Notes under the pieces: generated by a model
Databases searched by the model: none
What the model was told of the DNA's origin: nothing
Seen by the model: the letters and a program-made list of their open reading frames with translations, nothing else
Origin: Aulosira sp. FACHB-615
GTDB taxonomy: Bacteria; Cyanobacteriota; Cyanobacteriia; Cyanobacteriales; Nostocaceae
Length of the DNA stretch: 64,000 nucleotides
Direction: 5' to 3'
Assembly (NCBI RefSeq): GCF_014698045.1
Contig: NZ_JACJSE010000014.1
Location: forward strand, 1 to 64,000
Shown: one piece after another, positions 35,226 to 44,035 of the stretch
How positions within the stretch are numbered: position 1 is the stretch's first letter
How the letters are laid out: the number at the start of each line of letters is the position of its first letter
Translations under genes and position numbers: made by a program

Positions 35226-35312
35226 CTTTGTAGTTCCTTAGTTTGTAATAGAGGGTACAAGGGTGTGAGGGTGTAGGGGAATATGGTTTCCCTTACACCT
35301 CTGCACCTACTT

Positions 35313-36983
35313 TTATTGGTTAGGAGACCATTGACTAAAGCGGAAGATGACAAATTCCGCCGGACGCACAGGACAAACACCAACTTCGATGTACAACCGC
35401 CCCAACATCATGGTTTCGTGGGTATTAATGCTGGAGTCGCATTTGACGTAAAAAGCTTCCGCAGCCGAAGCACCAAATAAAGCACCTTCCCGCCAGAGTC
35501 TTTCTAGGAAGTTACTGACGGTACGAGTCACACGCGCCCATAAGTCTTGGTCGTTGGGTTCAAATACTACCCATTGAGTACCGAGTTCTACGGATTTCTC
35601 GATATAGCTCATCAAGCGGCGGACACTGATATAACGCCATTGCACGTTATCTGGTTCGACCAATGTGCGAGCGCCCCAAATGCGGATACCACGGTTGGGG
35701 AAAGTACGGATACAGTTAATACCTAGAGGGTTGAGTAATTCTTGTTCGCGGAGGTTGGTTTCGTAGGCTAAACCAATGACTCCTCTGGGTGTATCGTTGG
35801 CGGGTGCTTTGTAGACACCGCGAGTTTCATCGGTGCGACACCAAACGCCCAGCATGTGACCGGCGGGAGGAATTAAAATTGGTCTACCACCGTTACGGGG
35901 GTTGGGGACTTTAATCCAAGGATAGTAGAGGGCGGCAAATTGCGATCGCCTATTAAATGCACTCAACCACTGAGCAATATGCTGGGGCTTCACCTGGGTG
36001 GGAGGTACAGCCGCGCCACCGCCTTTACATGGGGGTGGGTCTAATACTACCATCCGGTTGGGGGCAGTATTTTCACACATACTCACCATCGCTTCCATGA
36101 TGCCGTGGACTTGATCCAAATCCAAGATGCCGTTTTGATAAGCCCGCATCAAGTCAGGGAAAGCAATCATGGTAACTTCATCAATTTCAAAGATACCTTG
36201 CATCCCGGTGCGATCGTCTCTCACACCTTGCACATCTCTGGGGAAACGGTCAGGGGTGGAAACTACTGGCGGTGGACTAACTTCGTAATTACCGTTAGCT
36301 GGACGGCGAGACAGGGGTTGTCCTGGTGTTTCTAAGTCTGCAACCGTGACAAATTGCGAATCTTGCAAAGCTGTCACCGCATAACTACCCACAGCCGCAT
36401 CAATTTGCGGGTTCATGGATAAGTGGTCGTATTCTTCTAGAATTTCACCGTTGCGGCTAATTAAGACTTTGAAAAATTCACCAGTATTTGCGGGTGGTTC
36501 TGCTTCTGGGTTTTCTGGCGGACGCGGTTCACTTTCCGTTACAGAAACGTTAATTCTGCCTTCTGCACCACCGTCATCATCATCTTCAGCCGGCTTAAGG
36601 GCAAAACTTAAAGCAGGACGGTTCCCACTGGTACGAATTTTTAAGGCGGTTTCTTCTGGCGGTGGTGGCTGAGAACCGGGTAGTTTTGTACCGATACTCG
36701 CTACCCAACAACGTCCACCACCGTTGAGGAACCAACCATTTACCGCAAAAGGTAAATAAGCATCAAAATCGGTGTAACCATCAGAACCTTGTTTAGCAAA
36801 GTATTCTAAATATTCGTTCCACGATGTCACCAGCATCGGTTTAAACAATTCCGCATCGCCTCTGACATCTTCGGTAAAACCGATAAAGCCGGCGATATTC
36901 GTACTTACCCCTTCTATGGGGCGACTACCTCGGTCTACTTCTTCAACGTAGACACCAGGTGCAAAATAATCTAATCTTGGCAT
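35313..36983 (-). CDS. Contractile injection system sheath protein
   Basis: 556 residues, contractile tail sheath family. It begins YFAPGVYVEEVDRGSRPIEG, followed by VSTNIAGFIGFT, the standard sheath N-terminus; the C-terminal third has INCIRTFPNRGIRIWGARTL, RRLMSYIEKS and VVFEPN, the sheath core that docks with neighbours. The middle (residues about 105-265) is Pro/Glu-rich and variable and should face outward. The sheath contracts to drive the tube. It is followed by tube genes, as in Afp/PVC clusters and the thylakoid-anchored system of Anabaena. Confidence 0.93.
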   Translation of the reverse strand: MPRLDYFAPGVYVEEVDRGSRPIEGVSTNIAGFIGFTEDVRGDAELFKPMLVTSWNEYLEYFAKQGSDGYTDFDAYLPFAVNGWFLNGGGRCWVASIGTKLPGSQPPPPEETALKIRTSGNRPALSFALKPAEDDDDGGAEGRINVSVTESEPRPPENPEAEPPANTGEFFKVLISRNGEILEEYDHLSMNPQIDAAVGSYAVTALQDSQFVTVADLETPGQPLSRRPANGNYEVSPPPVVSTPDRFPRDVQGVRDDRTGMQGIFEIDEVTMIAFPDLMRAYQNGILDLDQVHGIMEAMVSMCENTAPNRMVVLDPPPCKGGGAAVPPTQVKPQHIAQWLSAFNRRSQFAALYYPWIKVPNPRNGGRPILIPPAGHMLGVWCRTDETRGVYKAPANDTPRGVIGLAYETNLREQELLNPLGINCIRTFPNRGIRIWGARTLVEPDNVQWRYISVRRLMSYIEKSVELGTQWVVFEPNDQDLWARVTRTVSNFLERLWREGALFGASAAEAFYVKCDSSINTHETMMLGRLYIEVGVCPVRPAEFVIFRFSQWSPNQ

Positions 36984-37085
36984 AACACTTGGTTTTCCTA
37001 TTTTTTGAAGTGCTGAGTGCTGAGTGCTGAGTTAAAAGTAAAAATACTAGCCTCTAACCCCTAACCCCTAGCCTCTCTTCACACT

Positions 37086-37628
37086 TCATACTTTTTTTGT
37101 TGGTTTTGAAAAGTCAACCAAACTTGGCTCAGTGACAAAATCACTATCCAGGTTTAGGGGAATTGTTAATGTCACATACAAAGCTGGACGCAATGGTACT
37201 CCTAACGCATTCCACAAAGCCGCAGCATCCAAAGGATGAATAGCAGAAACGGTCATTGCTAATTCGCCATGACCGCGCAGTGCTGGAGCCAGCACCTCTT
37301 CTCGTAATGAATGATGATGCAAAAGTAGTATTAATGCCTCGGATAAGATACGCTGTTCACTTAAACTGGTAAAATCCCAAGCACTTACCAAAAATGAGAG
37401 TTCAAACCACCTTGGTGTTAATAAGAATAATTTCCTTTTGTCTGCCGGTTGCTGACAATTAGACTGTTGTTTGTCAACACTTTCTTGAATGTTGTAACAA
37501 TATAAATTCAGTCTAGGGTTGATATTCTGTTTCACACCAGGATGGTTGAAATCAATTTGCTCTGTACTGAGCAGGGAAATCCCGCCAGCTAAAATTTTTG
37601 CTAAAGTCTGGGTAGCAGCTGGGATCAT
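37086..37628 (-). CDS. DUF4255 protein (Pvc16-like tail terminator), short form
   Basis: 180 residues from ATG 37628; an in-frame TTG lies three codons upstream. The DUF4255 pattern is visible: LAKILAGGISLLSTEQIDF, NPRLNLYCYNIQES, PRWFELSFLVSAWDFTSLSE, ILSEALILLLHHHSL, and the C-terminal LYVTLTIPLNLD. DUF4255 proteins cap the sheath-tube end (Afp16/Pvc16). First gene of the minus-strand operon; a longer DUF4255 gene is on the other strand at 40510. Confidence 0.82.
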   Translation of the reverse strand: MIPAATQTLAKILAGGISLLSTEQIDFNHPGVKQNINPRLNLYCYNIQESVDKQQSNCQQPADKRKLFLLTPRWFELSFLVSAWDFTSLSEQRILSEALILLLHHHSLREEVLAPALRGHGELAMTVSAIHPLDAAALWNALGVPLRPALYVTLTIPLNLDSDFVTEPSLVDFSKPTKKV

Positions 37629-38216
37629 AAAACACAACAGCAGGGTGACTGAAATGCTCCCTTAATCACTCTGGCTGGTAGGTTTTTACCGCCAGTATGA
37701 ATCTATGGAGATTGAAGCGTTCTTACCAGAGTTCCGCAAGCAAAAAGCAACTACTTTGCTACAAGACTTACGGAAGTTGGCGCAATACGGTTCGGCTAAC
37801 GTTTTAGTATTTTGAGATCCCCCCAACCCCCCTTAAAAAGGGGGGCTGAAAATTATCTTTTACTCCCTTTTTAAGGGGGTCGCCGTAGGCGGGGGGATCT
37901 TAACCGAACCGTATTGGAAGGTGGAGGGCTGACAGCACAAAATAAACCTTGGAATCAGGCTTTTTTGTTGGCTAATTTGCCACTATTGGGCTAACTCTTT
38001 CTAGCTTAGGGATCTAGATGTCTAGCGTTTATTAGACTTTGGTCGATATTGTAAAATTATTGTTTTAAATTCCCCAATTTTACAAGCTGTAGAGTAAGCT
38101 GATTTCGTCCGTATTTATACAGTAAGAAGCATAATTTCTCCAAGCAAAAATATTTGAGATTGGGTAGCATTTCTAATGCTTCTGAGTTGCTATAGTGTTT
38201 CGGAGTGTAAAATAGG
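37629..38216. other. Divergent intergenic region of the injection locus
   Basis: About 590 bp between the minus-strand structural operon and the plus-strand histidine kinase gene; both promoters must be here. It contains a MITE-like element at 37784-37916. Frames to each side of it (MEIEAFLPEF... from 37705, and GGLTAQNKPWNQAFLLANLP ending at 37994) look like pieces of a broken gene, but I cannot identify one. Confidence 0.5.
37784..37916. mobile_element. MITE-like element, 133 bp
   Basis: Ends AATACGGTTCGGCTAA and TTAACCGAACCGTATT are a 16-bp inverted pair with one mismatch. Inside is a second inverted pair, AGATCCCCCC and GGGGGGATCT, and a C/G-tract hairpin (CCCCCCTTAAAAAGGGGGG). There is no coding capacity. 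It looks like a non-autonomous transposable element; a target duplication is not obvious. Confidence 0.6.
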
Positions 38217-39407
38217 ATGAGGGTGGCTACACAAAAATTAACCTCTCAATTGCCGCGACCTTGGTTGGTAAACAATTTAGAAAATAAACTGCCAGAGTTA
38301 AATTTTTACCAAATTTGTCAGCTGAATATTCAACAATTAAAAGCCTTGTTGCCAAATGTGGCTATCTGGACGGTTTATTACGATTTAGCAACAGAAAAAC
38401 GGCAGATAGTGGCAGAGTATAGCACAGAAGATTTATGTTCTGTGCAGATGACACAGGATGACCAAACAAATTCTTTTACGTCTGGGAAATTCCATCCAGA
38501 TTTTGCATATTTGCAAGCAGAAACTTGGTGGCGAGATGATTTACCAGTTCTACAAGTTACGGAATTGGCAGTATCCGGCGTTTATCATAGCTATGTTTGT
38601 CGGATAAGTAAACAGAGTTTGGCAATCGGCGAATATATATTGATATGTACTCATAAATTGCTGTCTGCGGAACAGCAACAGTTACTGCTGGGGAATGCTC
38701 AAATATTAAGTAATTATTTAGTGATTTGTCGAGAGCGATCGCAACAACAACAAGAAATCTTAGCTTTATCTCAAATTCTCGGACAAGCAGAACATCAACT
38801 GAGAAATCCTTTAGCATTGATTAATCTCTATGCTGAAAATCTGCGCTTGGCATTACCAGAGGGTAGTTTACAAGAACAAGCAATCTTGATTCGCCAAACT
38901 GTCGATGAGTTGAGTGCGAAATTAACTGATTTACTTTACCGGGGACAACGGGCAAACTTAAACTTAAAAAAATATAATTTGCAAACAATTACTAGGGAAT
39001 GTATTAAAACTTTACAGCACTTACTAACAGAAAAAAACTTAACAATTCAATATCCTGAAGAGCCTGTATATGTCACAGTAGATAACTGGCAGATGAAACA
39101 GGTGTTTGATAATTTATTAGGAAATGCGATTCATTTTAGTCCAACTGGTGGGACAATCACTTGTAATTGGTGCGCTTATAGTCATGAAGTGTTAATAGAA
39201 ATTTGCGATCGCGGTTCGGGAATTGCACCAGAAGATTTGAAGCAAATATTTAAGCCTTATTATTCTCGACGATTCGGTGGTACAGGTTTAGGACTAGCGA
39301 TCGCCCAAAAAATTATCTTGGCACATCAAGGTAACTTATGGGCAGAAAATCTCCCCACAGGTGGCGCTCAATTTTCCTTTACATTACCCCATAAAAGTCA
39401 AAAGTAA
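38217..39407 (+). CDS. Sensor histidine kinase of the injection locus
   Basis: 396 residues, soluble. Residues about 20-175 form a GAF-like or unrecognised input region (NVAIWTVYYDLATEKRQIVA). HisKA: LGQAEHQLRNPLALINLYAE with His193. ATPase: NLLGNAIHFSPTGGTI, ICDRGSGIAPEDL, RFGGTGLGLAIA. It is followed by a NarL-type regulator gene, so the pair is probably one two-component system controlling the injection or motility genes. Similar kinase/regulator pairs lie in other cyanobacterial injection loci, as I recall. Confidence 0.9.
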   Translation: MRVATQKLTSQLPRPWLVNNLENKLPELNFYQICQLNIQQLKALLPNVAIWTVYYDLATEKRQIVAEYSTEDLCSVQMTQDDQTNSFTSGKFHPDFAYLQAETWWRDDLPVLQVTELAVSGVYHSYVCRISKQSLAIGEYILICTHKLLSAEQQQLLLGNAQILSNYLVICRERSQQQQEILALSQILGQAEHQLRNPLALINLYAENLRLALPEGSLQEQAILIRQTVDELSAKLTDLLYRGQRANLNLKKYNLQTITRECIKTLQHLLTEKNLTIQYPEEPVYVTVDNWQMKQVFDNLLGNAIHFSPTGGTITCNWCAYSHEVLIEICDRGSGIAPEDLKQIFKPYYSRRFGGTGLGLAIAQKIILAHQGNLWAENLPTGGAQFSFTLPHKSQK

Positions 39408-39606
39408 AAAGGTAAAAGTAAAAAGCAATCAGATTTAATATAGCGTTTTTTATTCCAATGAAATATATTCATCTAGCTTCTAGCCTCTATCTCTTTACTG
39501 TACTCAACCGAGCAACGCTATATTGCCAGCTTCTCACAGTTTCAGATGGTCTGCTAATTCAGATTTTAGACTCCTGACTTCTCTTAAATATCCCAGGCAC
39601 ACTACC

Positions 39607-40290
39607 ATGAATCCTAAAAAAGAGGTAATCTCGATTCTACTTGTTGATGACGAACCGCATTTTCGTCAAGGAATACGCACCTTATTAAACTTTTATACAA
39701 GTAGCAGTAATATAGGATTAAATGTAATTGGAGAAGCTGCATCTGTTGAACAAGCAGTAAAATTAACTGTTGAACAACATCCAGCGTTAATCTTACTAGA
39801 TTTAGAATTACCGCCAGAAAACGGCATTACCGCCCTAAACCGTCTGGGAGAATTATCTTATAACGGCAAAGTATTAATATTATCTGCTCATCAACAAGAT
39901 GAATGGATATTTCGTGCTATGCAGGCTGGTGCTTGTGGTTATGTATTTAAAGACCAATTAGCAACCCAATTGTGCGAAGCTATCAATACTGTCATTAATC
40001 ATCAAGTTTATTTACCACCAGCCGTCGCCACTGCCTTTTTTAGATTATTTCACTACTACACAGGCAATTCATTAAACTTTGGTAATCATTGTATTCATCT
40101 CACAGAAAGAGAACAAGAAGTTTTAAATTGGTTAGTTCAAGGTGCTTCTAACGAACAAATCGCAGGACATTTATATATTACAGTCGCCACAGTCAAAGCA
40201 CATTTAACAGCCATCTTTGAAAAATTAAGCGTCACCAGCCGCACCCAAGCTATTGTCAAAGCTTTAAAACTCGGTTTGGTTTGTCCATGA
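39607..40290 (+). CDS. NarL/FixJ-type response regulator (receiver plus LuxR HTH)
   Basis: 227 residues from ATG 39607 (MNPKKEVISILLVDDEP); an upstream frame to 39523 has no family similarity. Receiver with DDE near residue 15 and phosphoacceptor Asp65 in LILLDLELPPENG; C-terminal LuxR helix-turn-helix LTEREQEVLNWLVQGASNEQ with VATVKAHLTAIFEKL. Likely partner of the kinase 200 bp upstream; targets could be the injection genes on both sides. Confidence 0.92.
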   Translation: MNPKKEVISILLVDDEPHFRQGIRTLLNFYTSSSNIGLNVIGEAASVEQAVKLTVEQHPALILLDLELPPENGITALNRLGELSYNGKVLILSAHQQDEWIFRAMQAGACGYVFKDQLATQLCEAINTVINHQVYLPPAVATAFFRLFHYYTGNSLNFGNHCIHLTEREQEVLNWLVQGASNEQIAGHLYITVATVKAHLTAIFEKLSVTSRTQAIVKALKLGLVCP

Positions 40291-40299
40291 TTAAGTGCT

Positions 40300-40509
40300 G
40301 AGTTGAAAGTGCTGAGTGCTGAGTGCTGAGTGCTGAGTAATATATGAATAATAACCAGGAGTTTATGAGAAAAATGTTGAGAGACAAGTTGTTAAATATT
40401 ATTCAACTAAAATCATTACTTTTTACTTTCAAAAACTTTAATGTCTCACTTTCTTCATTACCTAACACTATAAAAATTCACTCAGCACTCAGCACTCAGC
40501 ACTATAACA
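40300..40509. repeat. Heptamer (GTGCTGA / TCAGCAC) tandem repeats
   Basis: GTGCTGA repeats at about 40313-40338 and its reverse complement CTCAGCACTCAGCACT at 40480-40502 bracket 140 bp of AT-rich DNA before the second DUF4255 gene. The same heptamer occurs at 37010-37032, 56490-56505 and 56625-56638, and inside two coding regions (CheA and the AAA+ ATPase). Confidence 0.75.
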
Positions 40510-41775
40510 ATGAGTAACCATTTAGCCATCGCCACTGTCACCGCAACTTTGCAAAGAACATTGCAAGCCAGTGTTCAAATAGATGTGGATGGTGCGCGAG
40601 TGACAACCCTAAGACCAGACCGCTTGAATAATGCTACACCAGAAGCAGGCGTGAACATTTATCTTTATGATATTCTGCTGAATAGTGCTTGGCGGAGTGC
40701 TGATTTAAGACAACGCTATTCTGATGAGAAATATACTAAACGACAGCAAACAGGTTTAGATTTATACTACTTGTTGACTTGTTACGGTAACGATGTAGAA
40801 CTAGAACCACAGCGCCTTATGGGTAGTGTTGTTCGCACCTTCAACAGCAAATCGATTCTTACCCAAGCAATGATTCAAGAAACCGTCAGCGATGCAACTT
40901 TGACATTTTTAGCTGATTCTAATTTAGCCGAACAAGTAGAAGCGATCGCCATTTCTCCCGTTGATTTGAATATCGAAGAAATTTCCAAAATTTGGACGGT
41001 ATTTTTTCAAACACCTTATGCTTTATCATTAGCTTATAAAGCCAGTGTGGTGTTAATCGATAGCGGTGAACTTCCGAAAAAACCCTTACCTGTCCGCAAT
41101 CTTCAGCGTCATGTTACACCATATCAACCTGTGATCGCCCAAATCAAAGTAGTAGAAGAAATAGCAAAAATTTGGCAAACCCAATATGCAGCTACATCCT
41201 TAATTCTGGCTGACAGTACATTATTAATTCAAGGAAATAAATTAAGCGCAGATATTACCCAAGTCCGCATCGGTGATATCACAACCACTCCCCAAGATGT
41301 GACAGACAAGCAAATTACCTTAAATCTAGCTACTATCCCGGTAGAATCTCTCAGGGCTGGTGTCCAGAGTTTACAAGTAATTCATCCCCAAGCTAAGGTA
41401 AATTCTAATGTTGTACCTTTCTTATTACGCCCGACTATTTTAGATATCACTGTATCTAATGTACATGGTAGAGGCAATGAACCGCGATCGGCTGATATAA
41501 CCATTACTGTTAACTTGAATATTGAAAAAACACAAAAAGTCACTTTAGTTTTAACAGAACTTTCCCTCACCCAATTTACTGGTTATTCTACTGAGCAAAC
41601 CAAAAATCGCCGCAATAGTTCCAACTCAATTACCTTTGCAATTCATGATTGTTTACCAGGAAGTTATTTAGTCCGTTTGATTGTAGATGGTGCAGAAAGT
41701 TTATTCACAGTTGATACAGACTCCAACAGTCCCACATTTGAACAATATATCGGGCCAGTAGTGGTTATTTCTTAA
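40510..41775 (+). CDS. DUF4255 protein (Pvc16-like), long form with Ig-like C-terminus
   Basis: 421 residues. DUF4255 domain about residues 5-185 (TLQRTLQASVQIDVDGARVT, GVNIYLYDILLNSAWRSADL, GLDLYYLLTCYGND, PYALSLAYKASVVLI). The C-terminal half is beta-rich with an IPT/TIG-like part (LILADSTLLIQGNKLSADIT). It likely acts as tail terminator together with the AAA+ ATPase encoded next, as Pvc16 with Pvc15. Confidence 0.85.
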   Translation: MSNHLAIATVTATLQRTLQASVQIDVDGARVTTLRPDRLNNATPEAGVNIYLYDILLNSAWRSADLRQRYSDEKYTKRQQTGLDLYYLLTCYGNDVELEPQRLMGSVVRTFNSKSILTQAMIQETVSDATLTFLADSNLAEQVEAIAISPVDLNIEEISKIWTVFFQTPYALSLAYKASVVLIDSGELPKKPLPVRNLQRHVTPYQPVIAQIKVVEEIAKIWQTQYAATSLILADSTLLIQGNKLSADITQVRIGDITTTPQDVTDKQITLNLATIPVESLRAGVQSLQVIHPQAKVNSNVVPFLLRPTILDITVSNVHGRGNEPRSADITITVNLNIEKTQKVTLVLTELSLTQFTGYSTEQTKNRRNSSNSITFAIHDCLPGSYLVRLIVDGAESLFTVDTDSNSPTFEQYIGPVVVIS

Positions 41776-41779
41776 ATCA

Positions 41780-41843
41780 AGGGAGACAGGGGAGACAAGG
41801 GAGACAAGGGGGAGATGTTTATCAAACATTTAGGATTGCTATA
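41780..41843 (+). repeat. Dispersed repeat copy (GACAAGGGAG...GGATTGCTATA)
   Basis: GGGAGACAAGGGAGACAAGG then ATGTTTATC...ACATTTAGGATTGCTATA. One of at least six intergenic copies in the window (17474, 32410, 41780, 47433, 51340, 62110). It lies between the DUF4255 and ATPase genes, so the two may not be cotranscribed tightly. Confidence 0.7.
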
Positions 41844-41880
41844 GAAAATAGCTAAACTTTTAAAGAAGGATAAATACTAA

Positions 41881-43872
41881 ATGCAGTTGCAAGTCAATAA
41901 TTATAATTATTTGATGAATGAACTAGCTGTAGTTCGGACTTTATTAGAAAATAATCAAGAAAATTTGCCATTAGAATTGAATGCTAAAAATAATTGGAAT
42001 AATGCTGCACTAAATAATCTTTGTCGGATTTTTAGTTTGACAGATTTTGAACGTTATATTTTACTATTGTGCGTTGGTATGGAATTAGACCCAAATTGGG
42101 GTTTTTCATGTACCAATGCACCAGGTGGTGTGGGTAAACCTTATCCAAATTTTATGTTGGCTACATTAGTTTTACCTCAAGCACATTGGAATGCTTTAAC
42201 ACCTGATGCACCTTTACGACGTTGGCAGTTAATTCAAATTGCGGAAGGTTCTGGTTTGAATCTCAGTCCCTTACGAATTGATGAGCGAATTTTACATTAT
42301 TTACTAGGGTTGAATAATTTGGATGAGAGATTACAAGGTGTGGTGAAATTTCTGGAAACTCAAAATATTACCCATGTAAATTCCCATCAGATTTTGGCAG
42401 AACAATTAGCAACAACTTGGGCAAATACTAGAGGAGAAACAACCTTACCAATCATTCAATTATGTGGGGATGAAGTAAGTAGTAAAAAAGCGATCGCCTC
42501 TACAGCTTGTCAGCTACTTAATCTTAATTTATACATCATGTCAGCAGGTGCAATTACTAACCTGCGAACCAACGAAATCAATGATTTATTGCGGCTTTGG
42601 GATCGAGAAGCTATGCTCACCAACAGCGTACTACTATTAGATTGTGAGGAAAGTGATAGTAACGATGCTGCCAAAGAAAGTGCGATCGCTCGTTTGATGA
42701 CAAATATCTCCAGTCCCCTCATTATTATTAGCCGTGAACGCAGGCGATGTACCCAAAAACCAATAATTGCGATCGACGTTCCCAAACCCACCACCGCCGA
42801 ACAACGCATCATCTGGCAAAATGCTTTAGGTGAAGTAGCCACCACCCTCAACGGTCACGTAGATATCCTAGTTTCTCACTTCAGCCTCAGCGCCGCCACT
42901 ATTCACACAGTTTGCACAGAAGCCATAGGTAAATCAAAACTCACCAATCAACTCCCCACTCCCCACTCCCCACTCCCCACTCCCCACTCCTCACTCAGCA
43001 CTCAGCACTCAGCACTCAGCACCCTATTGTGGGATACCTGCCGTTCTCAAGCGCGATCGCGTTTAGATGAATTAGCCCAACCAATTGAATCAGGTGTCAC
43101 TTGGGATGATTTAGTTTTACCAGAAGCCCAACGCCAAGTTTTACGCGATATTGCAGCCCATGTCCGACAACGGGCTAAAGTCTATGAACAGTGGGGATTT
43201 GGCAACAAAGGCGGTAGAGGTTTAGGGATTAGTGCCTTATTTGCGGGTGCTAGTGGTACAGGTAAGACAATGGCTGCTGAAGTCATAGCTAATGAACTGC
43301 GTTTAGATTTATACCGTATAGATTTAAGCCAAGTTGTGAGTAAATATATTGGCGAGACAGAGAAAAACTTACGCCGCGTATTTGATGCAGCAGAAGCAGG
43401 CGGCGCAATTTTGCTGTTTGATGAAGCAGATGCCTTATTTGGTAAGCGTAGCGAAGTGAAAGACAGCCACGATCGCCACGCTAATATTGAAGTCGGCTAC
43501 TTACTCCAACGTATGGAATCTTACCGAGGATTAGCGATTCTCACCACCAACTTAAAAGCTTCCTTAGACCAAGCATTTCTGCGCCGGATTAGGTTTATCG
43601 TCCAGTTTCCCTTCCCCGATGTCACCCAACGCAACGAGATTTGGCAACGCATCTTTCCGCAGCAAACACCCACCCAAGATTTAGACTTTAGTAAATTGGC
43701 AAAATTGAATGTATCTGGTGGTAATATTCGTAACATTGCCCTGAATGCCGCCTTTTTAGCCGCCGATGCAGGGGAAGCGGTAGAAATGAAATATATTTTA
43801 CAAGCTGCTAAGAGTGAATACGCAAAATTAGAACGACAGTTGACAGATGCTGAGGTCAAAGGTTGGATTTAG
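41881..43872 (+). CDS. AAA+ ATPase of the injection system (Pvc15/Afp15-like)
   Basis: 663 residues. The N-terminal part (about 1-340) is the winged-helix and degenerate first ATPase region of this family. The C-terminal AAA+ module has Walker A FAGASGTGKTM with Lys462, Walker B ILLFDEADALFG (Asp514, Glu515), sensor LTTNLKASLDQAFLRRIRF and VSGGNIRNIALNAAF. Pvc15-type ATPases are needed for assembly or cargo loading. A roughly 24-residue low-complexity insert (42950-43026; PTPHSPLPTPHSS then STQHSALST) is an intergenic repeat captured in frame between the two modules. Confidence 0.92.
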   Translation: MQLQVNNYNYLMNELAVVRTLLENNQENLPLELNAKNNWNNAALNNLCRIFSLTDFERYILLLCVGMELDPNWGFSCTNAPGGVGKPYPNFMLATLVLPQAHWNALTPDAPLRRWQLIQIAEGSGLNLSPLRIDERILHYLLGLNNLDERLQGVVKFLETQNITHVNSHQILAEQLATTWANTRGETTLPIIQLCGDEVSSKKAIASTACQLLNLNLYIMSAGAITNLRTNEINDLLRLWDREAMLTNSVLLLDCEESDSNDAAKESAIARLMTNISSPLIIISRERRRCTQKPIIAIDVPKPTTAEQRIIWQNALGEVATTLNGHVDILVSHFSLSAATIHTVCTEAIGKSKLTNQLPTPHSPLPTPHSSLSTQHSALSTLLWDTCRSQARSRLDELAQPIESGVTWDDLVLPEAQRQVLRDIAAHVRQRAKVYEQWGFGNKGGRGLGISALFAGASGTGKTMAAEVIANELRLDLYRIDLSQVVSKYIGETEKNLRRVFDAAEAGGAILLFDEADALFGKRSEVKDSHDRHANIEVGYLLQRMESYRGLAILTTNLKASLDQAFLRRIRFIVQFPFPDVTQRNEIWQRIFPQQTPTQDLDFSKLAKLNVSGGNIRNIALNAAFLAADAGEAVEMKYILQAAKSEYAKLERQLTDAEVKGWI

Positions 43873-43934
43873 CAGAATTATATTTCAGGTAGTAAATTAA
43901 AATGCGATCGCCTGCTTTTAACTCTGTGAACAAT

Positions 43935-44035
43935 GGTAGCGATCGCTAACTAATTCCTCAAAAATAATGCCAAAATTGATACTAACTACGTCTGGATGAT
44001 TAACTACTACTTCACAGATTGGGAGAGTTGAGTAA
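43935..44035 (+). promoter_or_regulatory. Cargo-gene leader, copy 1 (diverged)
   Basis: GCGATCGCTAACTAATTCC then AATAATGCCAAAATTGA ahead of the first cargo gene. It is a diverged version of the leader before the second and third cargo genes, sharing the HIP1 site, the TAA-TCTTCA-like segment and ATGCCAAA.TTGA. Confidence 0.4.

Noticed and set aside
32749..43872. Prophage
   Set aside because: Only tail-type genes are present. There is no integrase, terminase, portal, capsid or lysis gene, and DUF4255, AAA+ and DUF4157 genes mark an injection system instead.
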